Assembly: GCA_964433165.1 (NCBI GenBank)
Contig: CAYSQH010000001.1
Location: 17,703 to 81,702, forward strand
Source: UBA12276 sp964433165
GTDB taxonomy: Archaea > Micrarchaeota > Micrarchaeia > Micrarchaeales > Micrarchaeaceae
Reading direction: 5' to 3'
Length of the DNA stretch: 64,000 bases
In this document: piece after piece, positions 7,510 through 16,095 of the stretch
Layout of the letters: every line of letters starts with the position of its first letter
Position numbering within the stretch: the first letter of the stretch is position 1
Position numbers and translations under genes: made by a program
Notes under the pieces: generated by a model
What the model saw: the letters and a program-made list of their open reading frames with translations, nothing else
The model's database searches: none
Told to the model about the DNA's origin: nothing

Positions 7510-9573
7510 ATGGCAGACGCTGCGCTGGGTGCGCTCAAGGGGAAATTCGACGATTTCTACGATGCGTTCTGCAGGGATGGAATAGCGGACATGGTAACGT
7601 CGTTCCCTGACAAGCGCAGCATGCAGATAGACGTGAAGCTGCTGAGCAGGTTCGATCCGGAGCTGGCAAGCGAGCTCATGGAAAACCCCGACATAGTCCT
7701 GGAAGCGGCAATCGAGTCGCTTAAGGAGGAGCTTGAGGACATAGACACGAAGGATAAGGAACCGCACCCTAGGTTCTTCGGGCAGAGTGTCAATACCCCG
7801 CTGGTGCAGGACGTCGGCTCCGCATACATAGGCAAGATGATAATGCTCGATAGCCTCGTCGTTAAGAGGTCTGAGATAAATCCTAAGGTCAAGGTAGGCG
7901 TGTACAAGTGCACGTACTGCGGATACGCCCAGAAATTCAGGGTGGACCGCGACGACCTCCCGGAGCTATGCCCGCAGTGCAAGAGGAGATCCCTGAAGAC
8001 GGACGCCAAGGAATCGCAGTTCATAAACATGCAGAAGCTCGCAATACAGGATCCCCTGGAGAAGCTGAGGGGGAACACCCCGACGTGGCAACTGGAGGTC
8101 TGGATAGAGGACGACCTCGTGAATACCGTAGTGCCTGGGGACAGGATAGAGCTCACAGGGATACTTAGGATAAGACCGCGCAAGAACTCTCGCGGGAAGG
8201 TTGACCCCAACCTGTACACGATGTTCCTCGACACCGTATCGATACTGCCAAAACAGAAGGAGTTCACTGACATACCCATAACGGAGGAGCAGGAGCGGCA
8301 GATACTGGAGCTCTCGAAGAACCCCGACATATTCAAGAAGATAGCGAAGTCTATAGTCCCATCGATATACGGGTACGACGAGATAAAGGAGGCGGTGGCG
8401 CTACAGCTCTTCGGGGGCACGACGGGGAAGAGCCTGGTAGACGGCGGGGCGATAAGGAGCGACATGCACATATTGCTCATAGGAGATCCAGGAAGCGCAA
8501 AGACGAGGATACTGCAGGCGGTATCAAAGCTCGTGCCGAAGGGAATTTACGTAAGCGGAAAATCCATAACAGGAGGAGGGATGACCGCGGTTGCCGAAAG
8601 GGACGAGTTCTCCGAGGGCGGATGGACATTGAAGGCAGGGGCACTAGTACTGGCGAGCGGGGGCATATGCACCATCGACGAATTCGACAAGGTAGGGGAC
8701 GAGGACAGGGCGGCACTCCACGAGGCCCTGGAATCCCAGACGGTAAGCGTTGCAAAGGCTGGGATAATCGCCACGTTCACGGCAAGGGCGGCGGTGCTGG
8801 CCGCCGCAAACCCGAAATACGGGAGATTCGACCCGAACCAATACCCCGCGGAGCAGTTCGACATACCGACAACGCTTCTCTCCAGGTTCGACCTGATATT
8901 CCCGATAAAGGACAACATGGACGTGGAGCAGGACAAGAACATAGCTAGGCACATACTCATGCAGCACCAGGCTGCCGGGGCGCAGATAGCCGAGATTCAG
9001 GGATACGAACAGGTGGAGCTGGCACCGATAAACAGCGAGCTCCTGAGGACGTACATAGCATATGCGAGGAAGGGGATACACCCGAGGCTCAGCGAGGAGG
9101 CGTCGAACAGGATACAGGAGTACTACATAGACCTCCGCAGGATAGGGTCCAAGCAGGGAGCGGTCGCGATAACGCCGAGGCAGATAGAGGGGCTTGTCAG
9201 GCTCTCGGAGGCGAGCGCGAAGGCGAGGCTCTCAAAGATAGTGGAGGTATCAGATGCGGAGATGGCGATAAACCTGAGCGAGCACATGCTCAAGACGTTG
9301 GCGGTGGACAGGGGGGGAAGGCGCGACATAGACACGATACTCACTGGAATGCCAAGGGAGAAGATAGACAGGATGAATGCGATAACAACGATAATAAGGA
9401 GGCTTGAGGACACCGAGGGCGTGGCGAAGCTGCAGCGCGTCATGGAGGAAGCGAACAAGGAGGGGATAGACGATATGCAGGCAGGGAAATACATAAGCGA
9501 GCTGGAGCGCATAGGGGACCTCTTCAGGCCCAGGACCGGGATAGTAAGGTTGGTAAAGCACGAAAACGAATAG
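7510..9573 (+). CDS. mcm: Replicative DNA helicase MCM
   Basis: Hexameric 3'-5' helicase of archaeal replication. 687 residues from the ATG at 7510; upstream in-frame codons overlap the MetRS promoter and are not used. Domains in order: N-terminal helical domain, zinc finger C134/C137/C154/C157, OB region, AAA+ core with Walker A GDPGSAKT at about 323-330, Walker B ICTIDEFD near 386, arginine finger LLSRFD near 456, and a C-terminal winged helix (about 600-687). All catalytic residues are present. Isopentenyl-diphosphate isomerase, thymidylate kinase and a PHPT1-like gene follow closely on the same strand. Confidence 0.97.
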   Translation: MADAALGALKGKFDDFYDAFCRDGIADMVTSFPDKRSMQIDVKLLSRFDPELASELMENPDIVLEAAIESLKEELEDIDTKDKEPHPRFFGQSVNTPLVQDVGSAYIGKMIMLDSLVVKRSEINPKVKVGVYKCTYCGYAQKFRVDRDDLPELCPQCKRRSLKTDAKESQFINMQKLAIQDPLEKLRGNTPTWQLEVWIEDDLVNTVVPGDRIELTGILRIRPRKNSRGKVDPNLYTMFLDTVSILPKQKEFTDIPITEEQERQILELSKNPDIFKKIAKSIVPSIYGYDEIKEAVALQLFGGTTGKSLVDGGAIRSDMHILLIGDPGSAKTRILQAVSKLVPKGIYVSGKSITGGGMTAVAERDEFSEGGWTLKAGALVLASGGICTIDEFDKVGDEDRAALHEALESQTVSVAKAGIIATFTARAAVLAAANPKYGRFDPNQYPAEQFDIPTTLLSRFDLIFPIKDNMDVEQDKNIARHILMQHQAAGAQIAEIQGYEQVELAPINSELLRTYIAYARKGIHPRLSEEASNRIQEYYIDLRRIGSKQGAVAITPRQIEGLVRLSEASAKARLSKIVEVSDAEMAINLSEHMLKTLAVDRGGRRDIDTILTGMPREKIDRMNAITTIIRRLEDTEGVAKLQRVMEEANKEGIDDMQAGKYISELERIGDLFRPRTGIVRLVKHENE

Positions 9574-9585
9574 GTAGTGTGTATA

Positions 9586-10122
9586 ATGCCGAAAGTGATA
9601 CTTGTAGACGAGAATGACAGGCAGACGGGCCTTGAGGAGAAGCTCGAGGCGCACAGGAAGGGCGTTCTCCACAGGGCGGTATCCGTATACATATTCAATT
9701 CAAAGGGCGAACTGATGATGCAGCGCAGGGCGATGGGTGTCTACCATTCGGAGGGGCTGTGGTCCAACACCTGCTGCACCAACTGCTACGAGGGCGAGGG
9801 CACCGAGTGGGCCGCCCACAGGAGCCTCAGAAACGAGATGGGATTCGACTGCGAATTGGCCGAAACATTCTCCACGAGGTACAATACGCCTGTCGGTGGG
9901 GGCCTCATCGAGAACGAATACCTGCACGTGTTTTTCGGGAGGTATGATGGCGAGCCGCGGCCTGACAGCGCTGATGTCATGGGCTGGAAGTGGATGAGCA
10001 TGCCCAGCCTGATCGATGACGCTCACAGGAACAGCGGCTCGTACACCGCATGGCTAAAGATACTCCTTGGCGGGGAGCTGCCACATCATGTTGAGAAATT
10101 CATGAAAAACCGAAATAGGTGA
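9586..10122 (+). CDS. idi: Isopentenyl-diphosphate delta-isomerase type I (Nudix fold)
   Basis: Interconverts IPP and DMAPP for isoprenoid (ether-lipid) synthesis. 178 residues. Visible: metal ligands His23 and His29 (EAH, LHR), catalytic Cys64 within NTCCTN, and the acidic ENE segment. The position equivalent to the metal-binding His that follows the catalytic Cys (CGH in E. coli) is Asn66 here. Typical sequence around the Nudix-like helix (AAHRSLRNEMG) is present. An upstream GTG at 9577 is possible, but the GTG-6 nt-ATG spacing favours 9586. Archaea more often use type II IDI. Confidence 0.88.
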   Translation: MPKVILVDENDRQTGLEEKLEAHRKGVLHRAVSVYIFNSKGELMMQRRAMGVYHSEGLWSNTCCTNCYEGEGTEWAAHRSLRNEMGFDCELAETFSTRYNTPVGGGLIENEYLHVFFGRYDGEPRPDSADVMGWKWMSMPSLIDDAHRNSGSYTAWLKILLGGELPHHVEKFMKNRNR

Positions 10123-10126
10123 TTGC

Positions 10127-10792
10127 ATAAAAGCGACCATAAACAGATTCATAACGTTTGAGGGGATAGACGGATGCGGCAAGACCACGCAGAGTGGCAT
10201 GCTTGCCGGTCTCATAAGGAAGCATGGCATCGATGTGGTCGAGACCAAGGAGCCTATGCCAAATACTGATGTAGAGAAAAGGATCAGGAAGGAGCTCAGG
10301 GATGGCATTCCAGACCCGTTTAGGTTCCAAATGCTGAACACAGATGCCAGGAGGGCTCATGTCAATGAGGTAATAGCGCCCGCGCTTGGGAGTGGCAAGT
10401 ACGTCATAACGGACAGATACATGATGTCTACGTTCGCTTACGGCAGGGCCCAGGGCCTTGATAATGTGAGGCTAGATGCGCTTAGGAAGGCCAATGAGGA
10501 ATTTCCAAGACCGATGCTCACGTTCCTTCTCGACATCGACCCTCTTAAATCCATGAGTAGGACAGCTGAAAGGGCCAGGAGCCTCAACACCGAACAGGAC
10601 CATTTCGAGAACAAGCTGGGCTTTGTAAGGAGGGTCAGGGCGTCGTACCTCATTGAGGCGGAGCATCCCTTTGATAACGGATCCGTCCACATCATAGATG
10701 CCGACAAGAGCGTTGACGAGGTTCACAAGAACATAACGGATATTCTCAGCCTTGGGATTGGTGTTTCCAATGCGCCTGGACGAAATAGATGA
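10127..10792 (+). CDS. tmk: Thymidylate kinase with an apparent AUA start
   Basis: Phosphorylates dTMP to dTDP. The P-loop EGIDGCGKTTQ, the DR motif (TDRYMMST) and the lid-region Arg residues are present. The first in-frame ATG (10199) lies after the P-loop and cannot be the true start. Reading upstream, the frame is open from 10106 with no ATG, GTG or TTG. GGTG at 10118-10121, then exactly 5 nt, is followed by ATA at 10127, giving the standard N-terminus (M)KATINRFITFEGIDG. I therefore annotate an AUA start; a sequencing error is the alternative. 221 residues. It overlaps the 3' neighbour. Confidence 0.9.
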   Translation: MKATINRFITFEGIDGCGKTTQSGMLAGLIRKHGIDVVETKEPMPNTDVEKRIRKELRDGIPDPFRFQMLNTDARRAHVNEVIAPALGSGKYVITDRYMMSTFAYGRAQGLDNVRLDALRKANEEFPRPMLTFLLDIDPLKSMSRTAERARSLNTEQDHFENKLGFVRRVRASYLIEAEHPFDNGSVHIIDADKSVDEVHKNITDILSLGIGVSNAPGRNR

Positions 10793-11123
10793 TGTTCAGA
10801 TCTCAGATGATGCGGAGGGAACTAGGGTGAAGTTCATACTCGCAGGCATCGTGGACCATCATGGCTCCAAGACCATATTCGCCGCAGCCGCCGCGGAGTA
10901 CCACAAGGACATCCTTGACGGCCTGATCCACATGCACAGCGGAGTGGACATAATCCCAAAGGGCGGTGGCAGGATGCTGATCGATGAGAAAAGCAGAAAA
11001 ATATTCCTGTGGGGGAGGAGCAATGCATTCGGCCAATTCAACAGGAATGCGGCTGAGAGGCTCCTGAAACGCAGGTACCCTAGCTTCAGGATACTGCTGC
11101 AGGAGCCAGAGGCAGATGCGTGA
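10770..11123 (+). CDS. Janus/Ocnus-family protein, 14-kDa phosphohistidine phosphatase-like (PHPT1)
   Basis: 117 residues aligned by eye over nearly the whole length with eukaryotic PHPT1. Matches include the lysine before the first strand (K21), the catalytic-His segment AEYHKDILD (His45; AEYHADIYD in human PHPT1), GGGR at 65-68, the SNAFG turn (SMAYG in PHPT1) and a terminal KRRYPSFRI strand. PHPT1 removes phosphate from phosphohistidine and phospholysine; the same activity here is inference from conserved residues. The start lies inside the end of tmk, so it is probably coupled to it. An ATG at 10752 is also possible. Confidence 0.8.
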   Translation: MRLDEIDDVQISDDAEGTRVKFILAGIVDHHGSKTIFAAAAAEYHKDILDGLIHMHSGVDIIPKGGGRMLIDEKSRKIFLWGRSNAFGQFNRNAAERLLKRRYPSFRILLQEPEADA

Positions 11124-11140
11124 CGCACCTACCGCCCTTG

Positions 11141-12406
11141 TCAGTACCAGCCCCTGTATTTCATCGCGCTAGACACCCTGTCCAGTGCTATGGTATATGC
11201 AGCCAATCTAGTGTTTATCCTCTGGCCCTTCTTCGCGTATTCCTCCTGGCATGCTATGACGTCCTTGAACGACCTTGTCATTATCGCGTCGAGGCGCTTG
11301 TAGACCTCGTCCTCAGTCCAGTAGTACCCGCTCTGGTTCTGAAGCCATTCGAAATAGGAGACTATTACGCCGCCTGAATTCACCAGAAAGTCCGGAAGCC
11401 CGAAGACCTTCCTGTCGAGCAGTATCCTGTCGGCCTCGGGAGTCACCGGCCCGTTGGCCATCTCCAGCAGTATCTTCGGCTTGACCTTGTCTGCGTTCTT
11501 CGCGGTAACCTGGTTCTCCATTGCCGCGGGTATCAGCACGTCCACGTTCAGCTGGAGGAGCTGGTCATTGGATATCCTCTCGGCGCCGCCGTACGACTGC
11601 ACCTTCCCGAACCTGTTCTTAGCCTCAAGGACCTTCGCATAGTCGAGGCCGTTCTTGTTGTATATCGCGCCATAGGAGTCGCTTATCGCAACGACCTTCG
11701 AGCCGAACATCTTCCTGGCAAGCCTAAATGCATTGCCACCAACGTTGCCGAATCCCTGTATCGCTATCGTCGTCTTCTTCAGGTTAAGCTTCTTGTACTT
11801 CGCGGCTTCTCTGAGGACATACATGCCGCCTGCACCAGTAGCGTCGGCCCTCCCCTTTGAGCCCCATGTCTCAAGCGGCTTGCCGGTCACGGCGCCGAAC
11901 TCATTGTGTCCTGCTATCTTGCTGTACTCGTCCATTATCCATGCCATCATCTGCGGCGTAGTGTACACGTCCGGGGCAAGTATGTCTATCGAAGGGCCCA
12001 TGAACCTCCATATCGCCCTGGTATATGCCCTCACTATGTTCTCAAGCTCATAGTCATTCAGCTTCTTCGGGTCGCATATGACCCCACCCTTCCCTCCTCC
12101 AAGAGGTATATCAGCTAGGGCGCACTTCCATGTCATCCATGCGGAGAGCGCCTTTACGGTATCTATGTTCTCCTCTGGGTGGAACCTTATGCCGCCCTTG
12201 CACGGGCCCCTAGCGTTGTTGTAGTGAGACCTGAACCCCCTGAATATCTGCATCTTGCCGTCACGCATCCTCGCGGGAAAAGTTACAGTGAGCACCTCCA
12301 TCGGCTCCCTCAGCAATGAATGCGCCTGCTCGTCGAGCTTCATGAGTTTTGCGGCCTCATCAAGCTGCTTCTGGGCTATCTTGAAAGGATCCAATTCTTC
12401 AGCCAT
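11141..12406 (-). CDS. gdhA: Glutamate dehydrogenase
   Basis: Interconverts glutamate and 2-oxoglutarate plus ammonia. 421 residues. Visible: substrate-binding GGIRFHP, active-site lysine in LGGGKGGV, the dimer segment MTWKCALAD, and the Rossmann dinucleotide motif GFGNVGG. The ATG at 12406 is chosen over an upstream ATG at 12475 because GAGGTA lies at the standard spacing before it. Cofactor preference cannot be read with confidence. Convergent with the PHPT1-like gene and divergent from the pilin genes. Confidence 0.96.
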   Translation of the reverse strand: MAEELDPFKIAQKQLDEAAKLMKLDEQAHSLLREPMEVLTVTFPARMRDGKMQIFRGFRSHYNNARGPCKGGIRFHPEENIDTVKALSAWMTWKCALADIPLGGGKGGVICDPKKLNDYELENIVRAYTRAIWRFMGPSIDILAPDVYTTPQMMAWIMDEYSKIAGHNEFGAVTGKPLETWGSKGRADATGAGGMYVLREAAKYKKLNLKKTTIAIQGFGNVGGNAFRLARKMFGSKVVAISDSYGAIYNKNGLDYAKVLEAKNRFGKVQSYGGAERISNDQLLQLNVDVLIPAAMENQVTAKNADKVKPKILLEMANGPVTPEADRILLDRKVFGLPDFLVNSGGVIVSYFEWLQNQSGYYWTEDEVYKRLDAIMTRSFKDVIACQEEYAKKGQRINTRLAAYTIALDRVSSAMKYRGWY

Positions 12407-12589
12407 GACACTACCTCGTATTTTACACCGCACATACATCACTGGATAAAAATAATAATCATTCACATTTCCCATTTTTGTGATTTGATTGGCGGACTGC
12501 TGCGACGCTTATGCGTGCAGATGCATTCAGCAGAATTTTAGATAAGGCTTTTAAATCTATCTTTTGAATACTACACAGAGGTGTAAGAT

Positions 12590-13177
12590 ATGTTAATTAA
12601 ACCTTCCAGGAGGCAGAAAGCCCAGAGCGCAATGGAGTACCTGATGACTTACGGCTGGGCGATATTGATAATTGCGGTAGTGCTGGGAGCGTTGTTCTCC
12701 CTAGGAGTTTTCAACGGCAAGAACCTGCTCGGAAGCGCATGCGTAGCTGAGTCTGGATTCTACTGCCAGAATGCAGTGTACCACCATGGGACTGTAGGAA
12801 CGACGCCGGGGGCCGGCAACGTCCTAGTACAGATAGGCCAGAATACAGGTACATCATGGACCTCTGCAATGGTAGTATTTATACCACAGGGGACGCCAAC
12901 AGGTTCTAGCGGAGTGCCAGGAACGGCGAATACGTTTGCCTCGTTCGGTAGCGAACCGGGAGCTTGGGCCAACAATACATTGATGACCTCAGGGTTGGGA
13001 AGCGGGCAACAGATCAACATACTGCTTCCAGTCAATGGTACTGGTCCTACGGTTTCACTTGGCTCGTCCACAGCAGCAGGTACAATATGGGCAGAGTACT
13101 GCACACAGGGAACTCTCAGTGGCGGCTGCACAGCCCAATACGCCTCGGTAGCAACATTGAACCAGAAGGCTTCGTAA
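12590..13177 (+). CDS. Type IV pilin-like protein with class III signal peptide
   Basis: 195 residues. A basic leader is followed by QSAMEY and a hydrophobic stretch of about 20 residues, the layout of archaeal class III (EppA-processed) pilin precursors, which are cut before the conserved Gln. The mature part is Gly/Ser/Thr-rich with two Cys residues near its start (SACVAESGFYC). GAGGTG lies 6 nt before the ATG and a TATA-like AAGGCTTTTAAATCT at about 12545-12560. It is paralogous to the next gene. The stop codon sits inside a terminator-like hairpin. Confidence 0.8.
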   Translation: MLIKPSRRQKAQSAMEYLMTYGWAILIIAVVLGALFSLGVFNGKNLLGSACVAESGFYCQNAVYHHGTVGTTPGAGNVLVQIGQNTGTSWTSAMVVFIPQGTPTGSSGVPGTANTFASFGSEPGAWANNTLMTSGLGSGQQINILLPVNGTGPTVSLGSSTAAGTIWAEYCTQGTLSGGCTAQYASVATLNQKAS

Positions 13178-13209
13178 TCAGAAGCCTTTCTTTTTCTTTT
13201 TTTAATTTT
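13166..13209 (+). terminator. Stem-loop and T-tract overlapping the first pilin stop codon
   Basis: AAGGCTTC (13166-13173) and GAAGCCTT (13181-13188) form a perfect 8-bp stem with a 7-nt loop that contains the TAA stop, followed by a T-rich tract to about 13209. This resembles an intrinsic terminator and would separate the two pilin genes. Confidence 0.55.
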
Positions 13210-13284
13210 TGTATTCCATGGATAGCAGGCGTGCTGTATACGTAAAAGTTTATAAATGCATCGTGCATATACCTAGTGGTTTGA

Positions 13285-13815
13285 ATGGCGACCATCAAGG
13301 CTCAAAGCGCAATGGAGTACCTGATGACTTACGGCTGGGCGATACTGCTCATTGCAGTGGTTTTGTCTATCCTTTTCGGTCTCGGATTGTTCAATAGCAG
13401 CAGCAACACCATAAACAATTGCATTGCCTCGCCGGGCTTTATCTGCTCAGGCGCCATTTACAGCCATTCTGATGCGAATATCATAGTAACGCTAGGACAG
13501 GAAACAGGCAATTCCTGGGTGTCGGCCAACTTTGTATTTGCCCCGGAAGGTACGCAAATGAATAGCAATGGAGTGCCTGCAGTATTCCAGACCCAATCCG
13601 CGGTCAACACCGTATTAGAGAATACCGGGATGCAGAGCGGAGGTGAGCAGAACTTCTACCTGCCAGTAAATAGCATGGTCATCCCAGTAGCTATAGGAAC
13701 CCCTATTCTTGGGAGTATATGGGCAGAATATACATACTCATACAGCTCTAGCGGTGTATACCACACAGGGACATCGTATGCGCAGATTGCTACCCTCAGC
13801 TTGAAGGCCTCCTGA
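13285..13815 (+). CDS. Type IV pilin-like protein, tandem paralogue
   Basis: 176 residues with the same leader (KAQSAMEYLMTYGWAIL) as the preceding gene, then a paired-Cys segment (NCIASPGFIC) and a Ser/Thr-rich extracellular domain sharing motifs such as ETGNSWVSANFVF and GSIWAEY with the first pilin. It has its own TATA-like TTTATAAATGC about 40 bp upstream, and GTGG lies 5 nt before the ATG. It is presumably processed by the same prepilin peptidase and assembled in the same surface filament. Confidence 0.8.
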   Translation: MATIKAQSAMEYLMTYGWAILLIAVVLSILFGLGLFNSSSNTINNCIASPGFICSGAIYSHSDANIIVTLGQETGNSWVSANFVFAPEGTQMNSNGVPAVFQTQSAVNTVLENTGMQSGGEQNFYLPVNSMVIPVAIGTPILGSIWAEYTYSYSSSGVYHTGTSYAQIATLSLKAS

Positions 13816-13821
13816 TCTCAT

Positions 13822-14772
13822 TCACGGTCCGGGTCGGCCGGATGCCGCCCTCATCGTCCTGAGCTCCTCCTTCATCCTCAGTACTTCATTGAGCTCGTTC
13901 GCACTAAGCAATGGCTTGGGCAGCCTTCCGGTATCATCGACCGCTATCCTAGGGCATGCGGTATTCACAAAGGCGTCGAACTCCAACATGTTGGATATGG
14001 ATTCAAAATCGAATGTATTGGCAACGAGCACCTGGGCCCTCAGCCCCGAATTCTCTATTCGCCTATTTAGGAGCTTCCCAAGCTCCAGGTTGTGCTGGCC
14101 GTTCTTCGTGCTGACGAGTATCCCGAACCTCTCCGCATCAAGAGATGCCAGAATCCTGCCCCTGCTCTTCCTGGCATGCTCCACCCTCATGTGGTCTATG
14201 AACCCCACGGTTCCCGCAAATGGCTCGATGGCCAGGAACGGTTTCTTCGTAGCAAGGAGCGCACCCAGCGGATGGAATATCCCGCCGCCGAAATAGACGT
14301 GTGCATCTACGACGCGGTCGACAGTCGCGGCGCTACCCACGTCGCAGCCCAGTATCTGCCCGGGGAGCTTTGCGAAGCCGTACGGCTTCCCTATCACGAC
14401 CTCCTTGCCATTGCCCTCGTAGAACCTCCTTATGTCATCCAGCTGGTGCGCGTGCTGTATCGTAGTCACTATCCCTATCCTGTTGAAATCCTTCAGGTAT
14501 TCCAATGACTCCCCTAGAAGCGGAAGCGGGGCGTCGATCCTGTATTCGACATACTGTATCTCGAATTCAGCACTTGCCTTGTGGAACTCCCCGTGGCCGA
14601 AGTGTACCAACTTGTCCACATGTAGGGACCTTGCCTCATCTAGGGCGAGGTCGCACGCGCCGAAAGTAGGGGACGCCGATATGAAGACCTCGTGGCCTTC
14701 CCTCTCCAATGAGGTTGCGTGCTCAACGGCCTTTTGTTTCAGCCCTTCGGGGAATTGCAGTAGTATCCTCAT
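13822..14772 (-). CDS. dph2: Diphthamide synthesis protein Dph2 (radical-SAM-type 3-amino-3-carboxypropyl transferase)
   Basis: First step of diphthamide modification of EF-2 His. 316 residues. The three cluster cysteines of archaeal Dph2 are visible: C40 (PTFGACD), C143 (ILGCDVG) and C273 (NTACPRIAVDD), which bind the noncanonical [4Fe-4S] cluster. The ATG at 14772 gives the standard MRILLQFPEG start; the upstream extension is not conserved. It lies 4 bp after the 14777-15472 gene on the same strand. Confidence 0.93.
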   Translation of the reverse strand: MRILLQFPEGLKQKAVEHATSLEREGHEVFISASPTFGACDLALDEARSLHVDKLVHFGHGEFHKASAEFEIQYVEYRIDAPLPLLGESLEYLKDFNRIGIVTTIQHAHQLDDIRRFYEGNGKEVVIGKPYGFAKLPGQILGCDVGSAATVDRVVDAHVYFGGGIFHPLGALLATKKPFLAIEPFAGTVGFIDHMRVEHARKSRGRILASLDAERFGILVSTKNGQHNLELGKLLNRRIENSGLRAQVLVANTFDFESISNMLEFDAFVNTACPRIAVDDTGRLPKPLLSANELNEVLRMKEELRTMRAASGRPGP

Positions 14773-14776
14773 GCCA

Positions 14777-15472
14777 TTACATCTCGTACATCCTGCGGAG
14801 CTGCGACACCTTGTCTTGTTTGCCACCTGACATTGCCGCATTTACCCTTTCCTCCCATACCGAATGCTCTATCTCATTGCCATTATGCCGTATTTTGCTT
14901 GCGGTCTTCTCATCCCCTATGTCTAGGTAGACCTTTTCAGTGTCCCTAGATGCGTCAAGTATCGCGGGTCCCGACAGGAAGGACAGGGCGATGCTTTTTG
15001 CCTCGTCATAATTGGACCGCACAAGCTGCATGCAGAATTCACCCTTGGAATTGGACTTCACGATTTCATTGTACTCTTCCAGACCCTGTTTTGGCTTGGC
15101 ATCTTCTAGTCCCGCAATGCCGTCATAAGACAGGTAATACCTGTTCATCTCCGCCAGAGCCTTCTCGGCGTCATCGCGTTCATTTACGTTTCCCTTCACG
15201 AATTCCAGCATCTTTACCGTTTCCCTGCATATGTCCTTTGCCACATCCCTGTTGCCTAGGGCCGCATAGGCGCGGCTGGCATCCTTTCCCGCTTCCAGAA
15301 GATCTCCAGCTGACAGAAGGTAATCGGTCATGCGCACATTGCACATCGCGTCCGCATATTGGCCCCTCATGAGCTGCATGCATAATTCGCCCCTGGCAAA
15401 CTGTCTTATCGCGTTGTTGTGCTCCAGCGGGCGCACGCTGGACCTTTGGACATTATCCTTTTCCTTTTGCAT
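14777..15472 (-). CDS. Internally duplicated helical protein, unknown function
   Basis: 231 residues, soluble, mostly helical. Two copies of one motif are visible: RGELCMQLMRGQYADA near the N-terminus and KGEFCMQLVRSNYDEA about 120 residues later, each followed by a helical segment, suggesting a tandem TPR-like or four-helix duplication. No known family recognised. GGTG-5 nt-ATG picks the start at 15472; an ATG at 15487 would overlap the L10e stop as ATGA. It sits between L10e and dph2, both translation-related. Confidence 0.7.
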   Translation of the reverse strand: MQKEKDNVQRSSVRPLEHNNAIRQFARGELCMQLMRGQYADAMCNVRMTDYLLSAGDLLEAGKDASRAYAALGNRDVAKDICRETVKMLEFVKGNVNERDDAEKALAEMNRYYLSYDGIAGLEDAKPKQGLEEYNEIVKSNSKGEFCMQLVRSNYDEAKSIALSFLSGPAILDASRDTEKVYLDIGDEKTASKIRHNGNEIEHSVWEERVNAAMSGGKQDKVSQLRRMYEM

Positions 15473-15483
15473 TGTACCACCGA

Positions 15484-16011
15484 TCATGAAGCAAGTGTCG
15501 TGACTACCTTGTACTTCCCTGACATCTTAGTAGTCGCCCGCCTGAATGCGGCCACGACCTTGGCCTTGTTCTGCTGCATTGTCCTTACCATGAATACCGA
15601 CTGCCCTTTCCTCACCCTTGCGGCTACGAAGGTAGGCCTTCCGAAGGCCTGGCTCATTCCCCTTGATATTCTGTCCGCCCCAGCTCCCGTTGCCATCTTG
15701 TGTTCCCTTATGACGCTGTGCGGGTACACGAGAACCCTGAAATAGTACTGCCCGGGTATCTCGGTCTCGAGAAACTTGTTTATCGCCTGGCGCGCGGATT
15801 CGAGAGAATTGGACCTAAGCTGTATGAATGTCTCGGATGAGAGCTTCATCTCCATGTCGTATTGGCCTTTCGAGTCGCCCATGTTGAACACAAGGAGGCT
15901 GGTGTGGGGCAGCGCCCTGACGTAGTTCTTGCGCGGTTTCTTCAGGGAATAGCGCGCCCACGGCTGCGAATGCAGATCGCGCATCGTCCTTGCAGGTCTA
16001 AGCCTTGCCAT
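15484..16011 (-). CDS. rpl10e: 50S ribosomal protein L10e (uL16)
   Basis: Large-subunit protein near the tRNA sites. 175 residues with the archaeal L10e sequence MARLRPARTMR, NYVRALPHTSLLVFNMGD and GADRISRGMSQAFGRP. A GTG at 16020 is in frame but forms part of the GTGATTGAA ribosome site of the ATG at 16011. First gene of a minus-strand unit L10e, duplicated protein, Dph2. Confidence 0.95.
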   Translation of the reverse strand: MARLRPARTMRDLHSQPWARYSLKKPRKNYVRALPHTSLLVFNMGDSKGQYDMEMKLSSETFIQLRSNSLESARQAINKFLETEIPGQYYFRVLVYPHSVIREHKMATGAGADRISRGMSQAFGRPTFVAARVRKGQSVFMVRTMQQNKAKVVAAFRRATTKMSGKYKVVTTLAS

Positions 16012-16095
16012 TTCAATCACTAAGCATGAGTTCTACCTTAGGATAAGGCAACTATATATTGGTCGGAAAGATATATATTTGTTGGGAGGAGCTGG

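Noticed and set aside
7557..8480. 307-codon minus-strand ORF
   Set aside because: Antisense of mcm; Ser-rich shadow without motifs.
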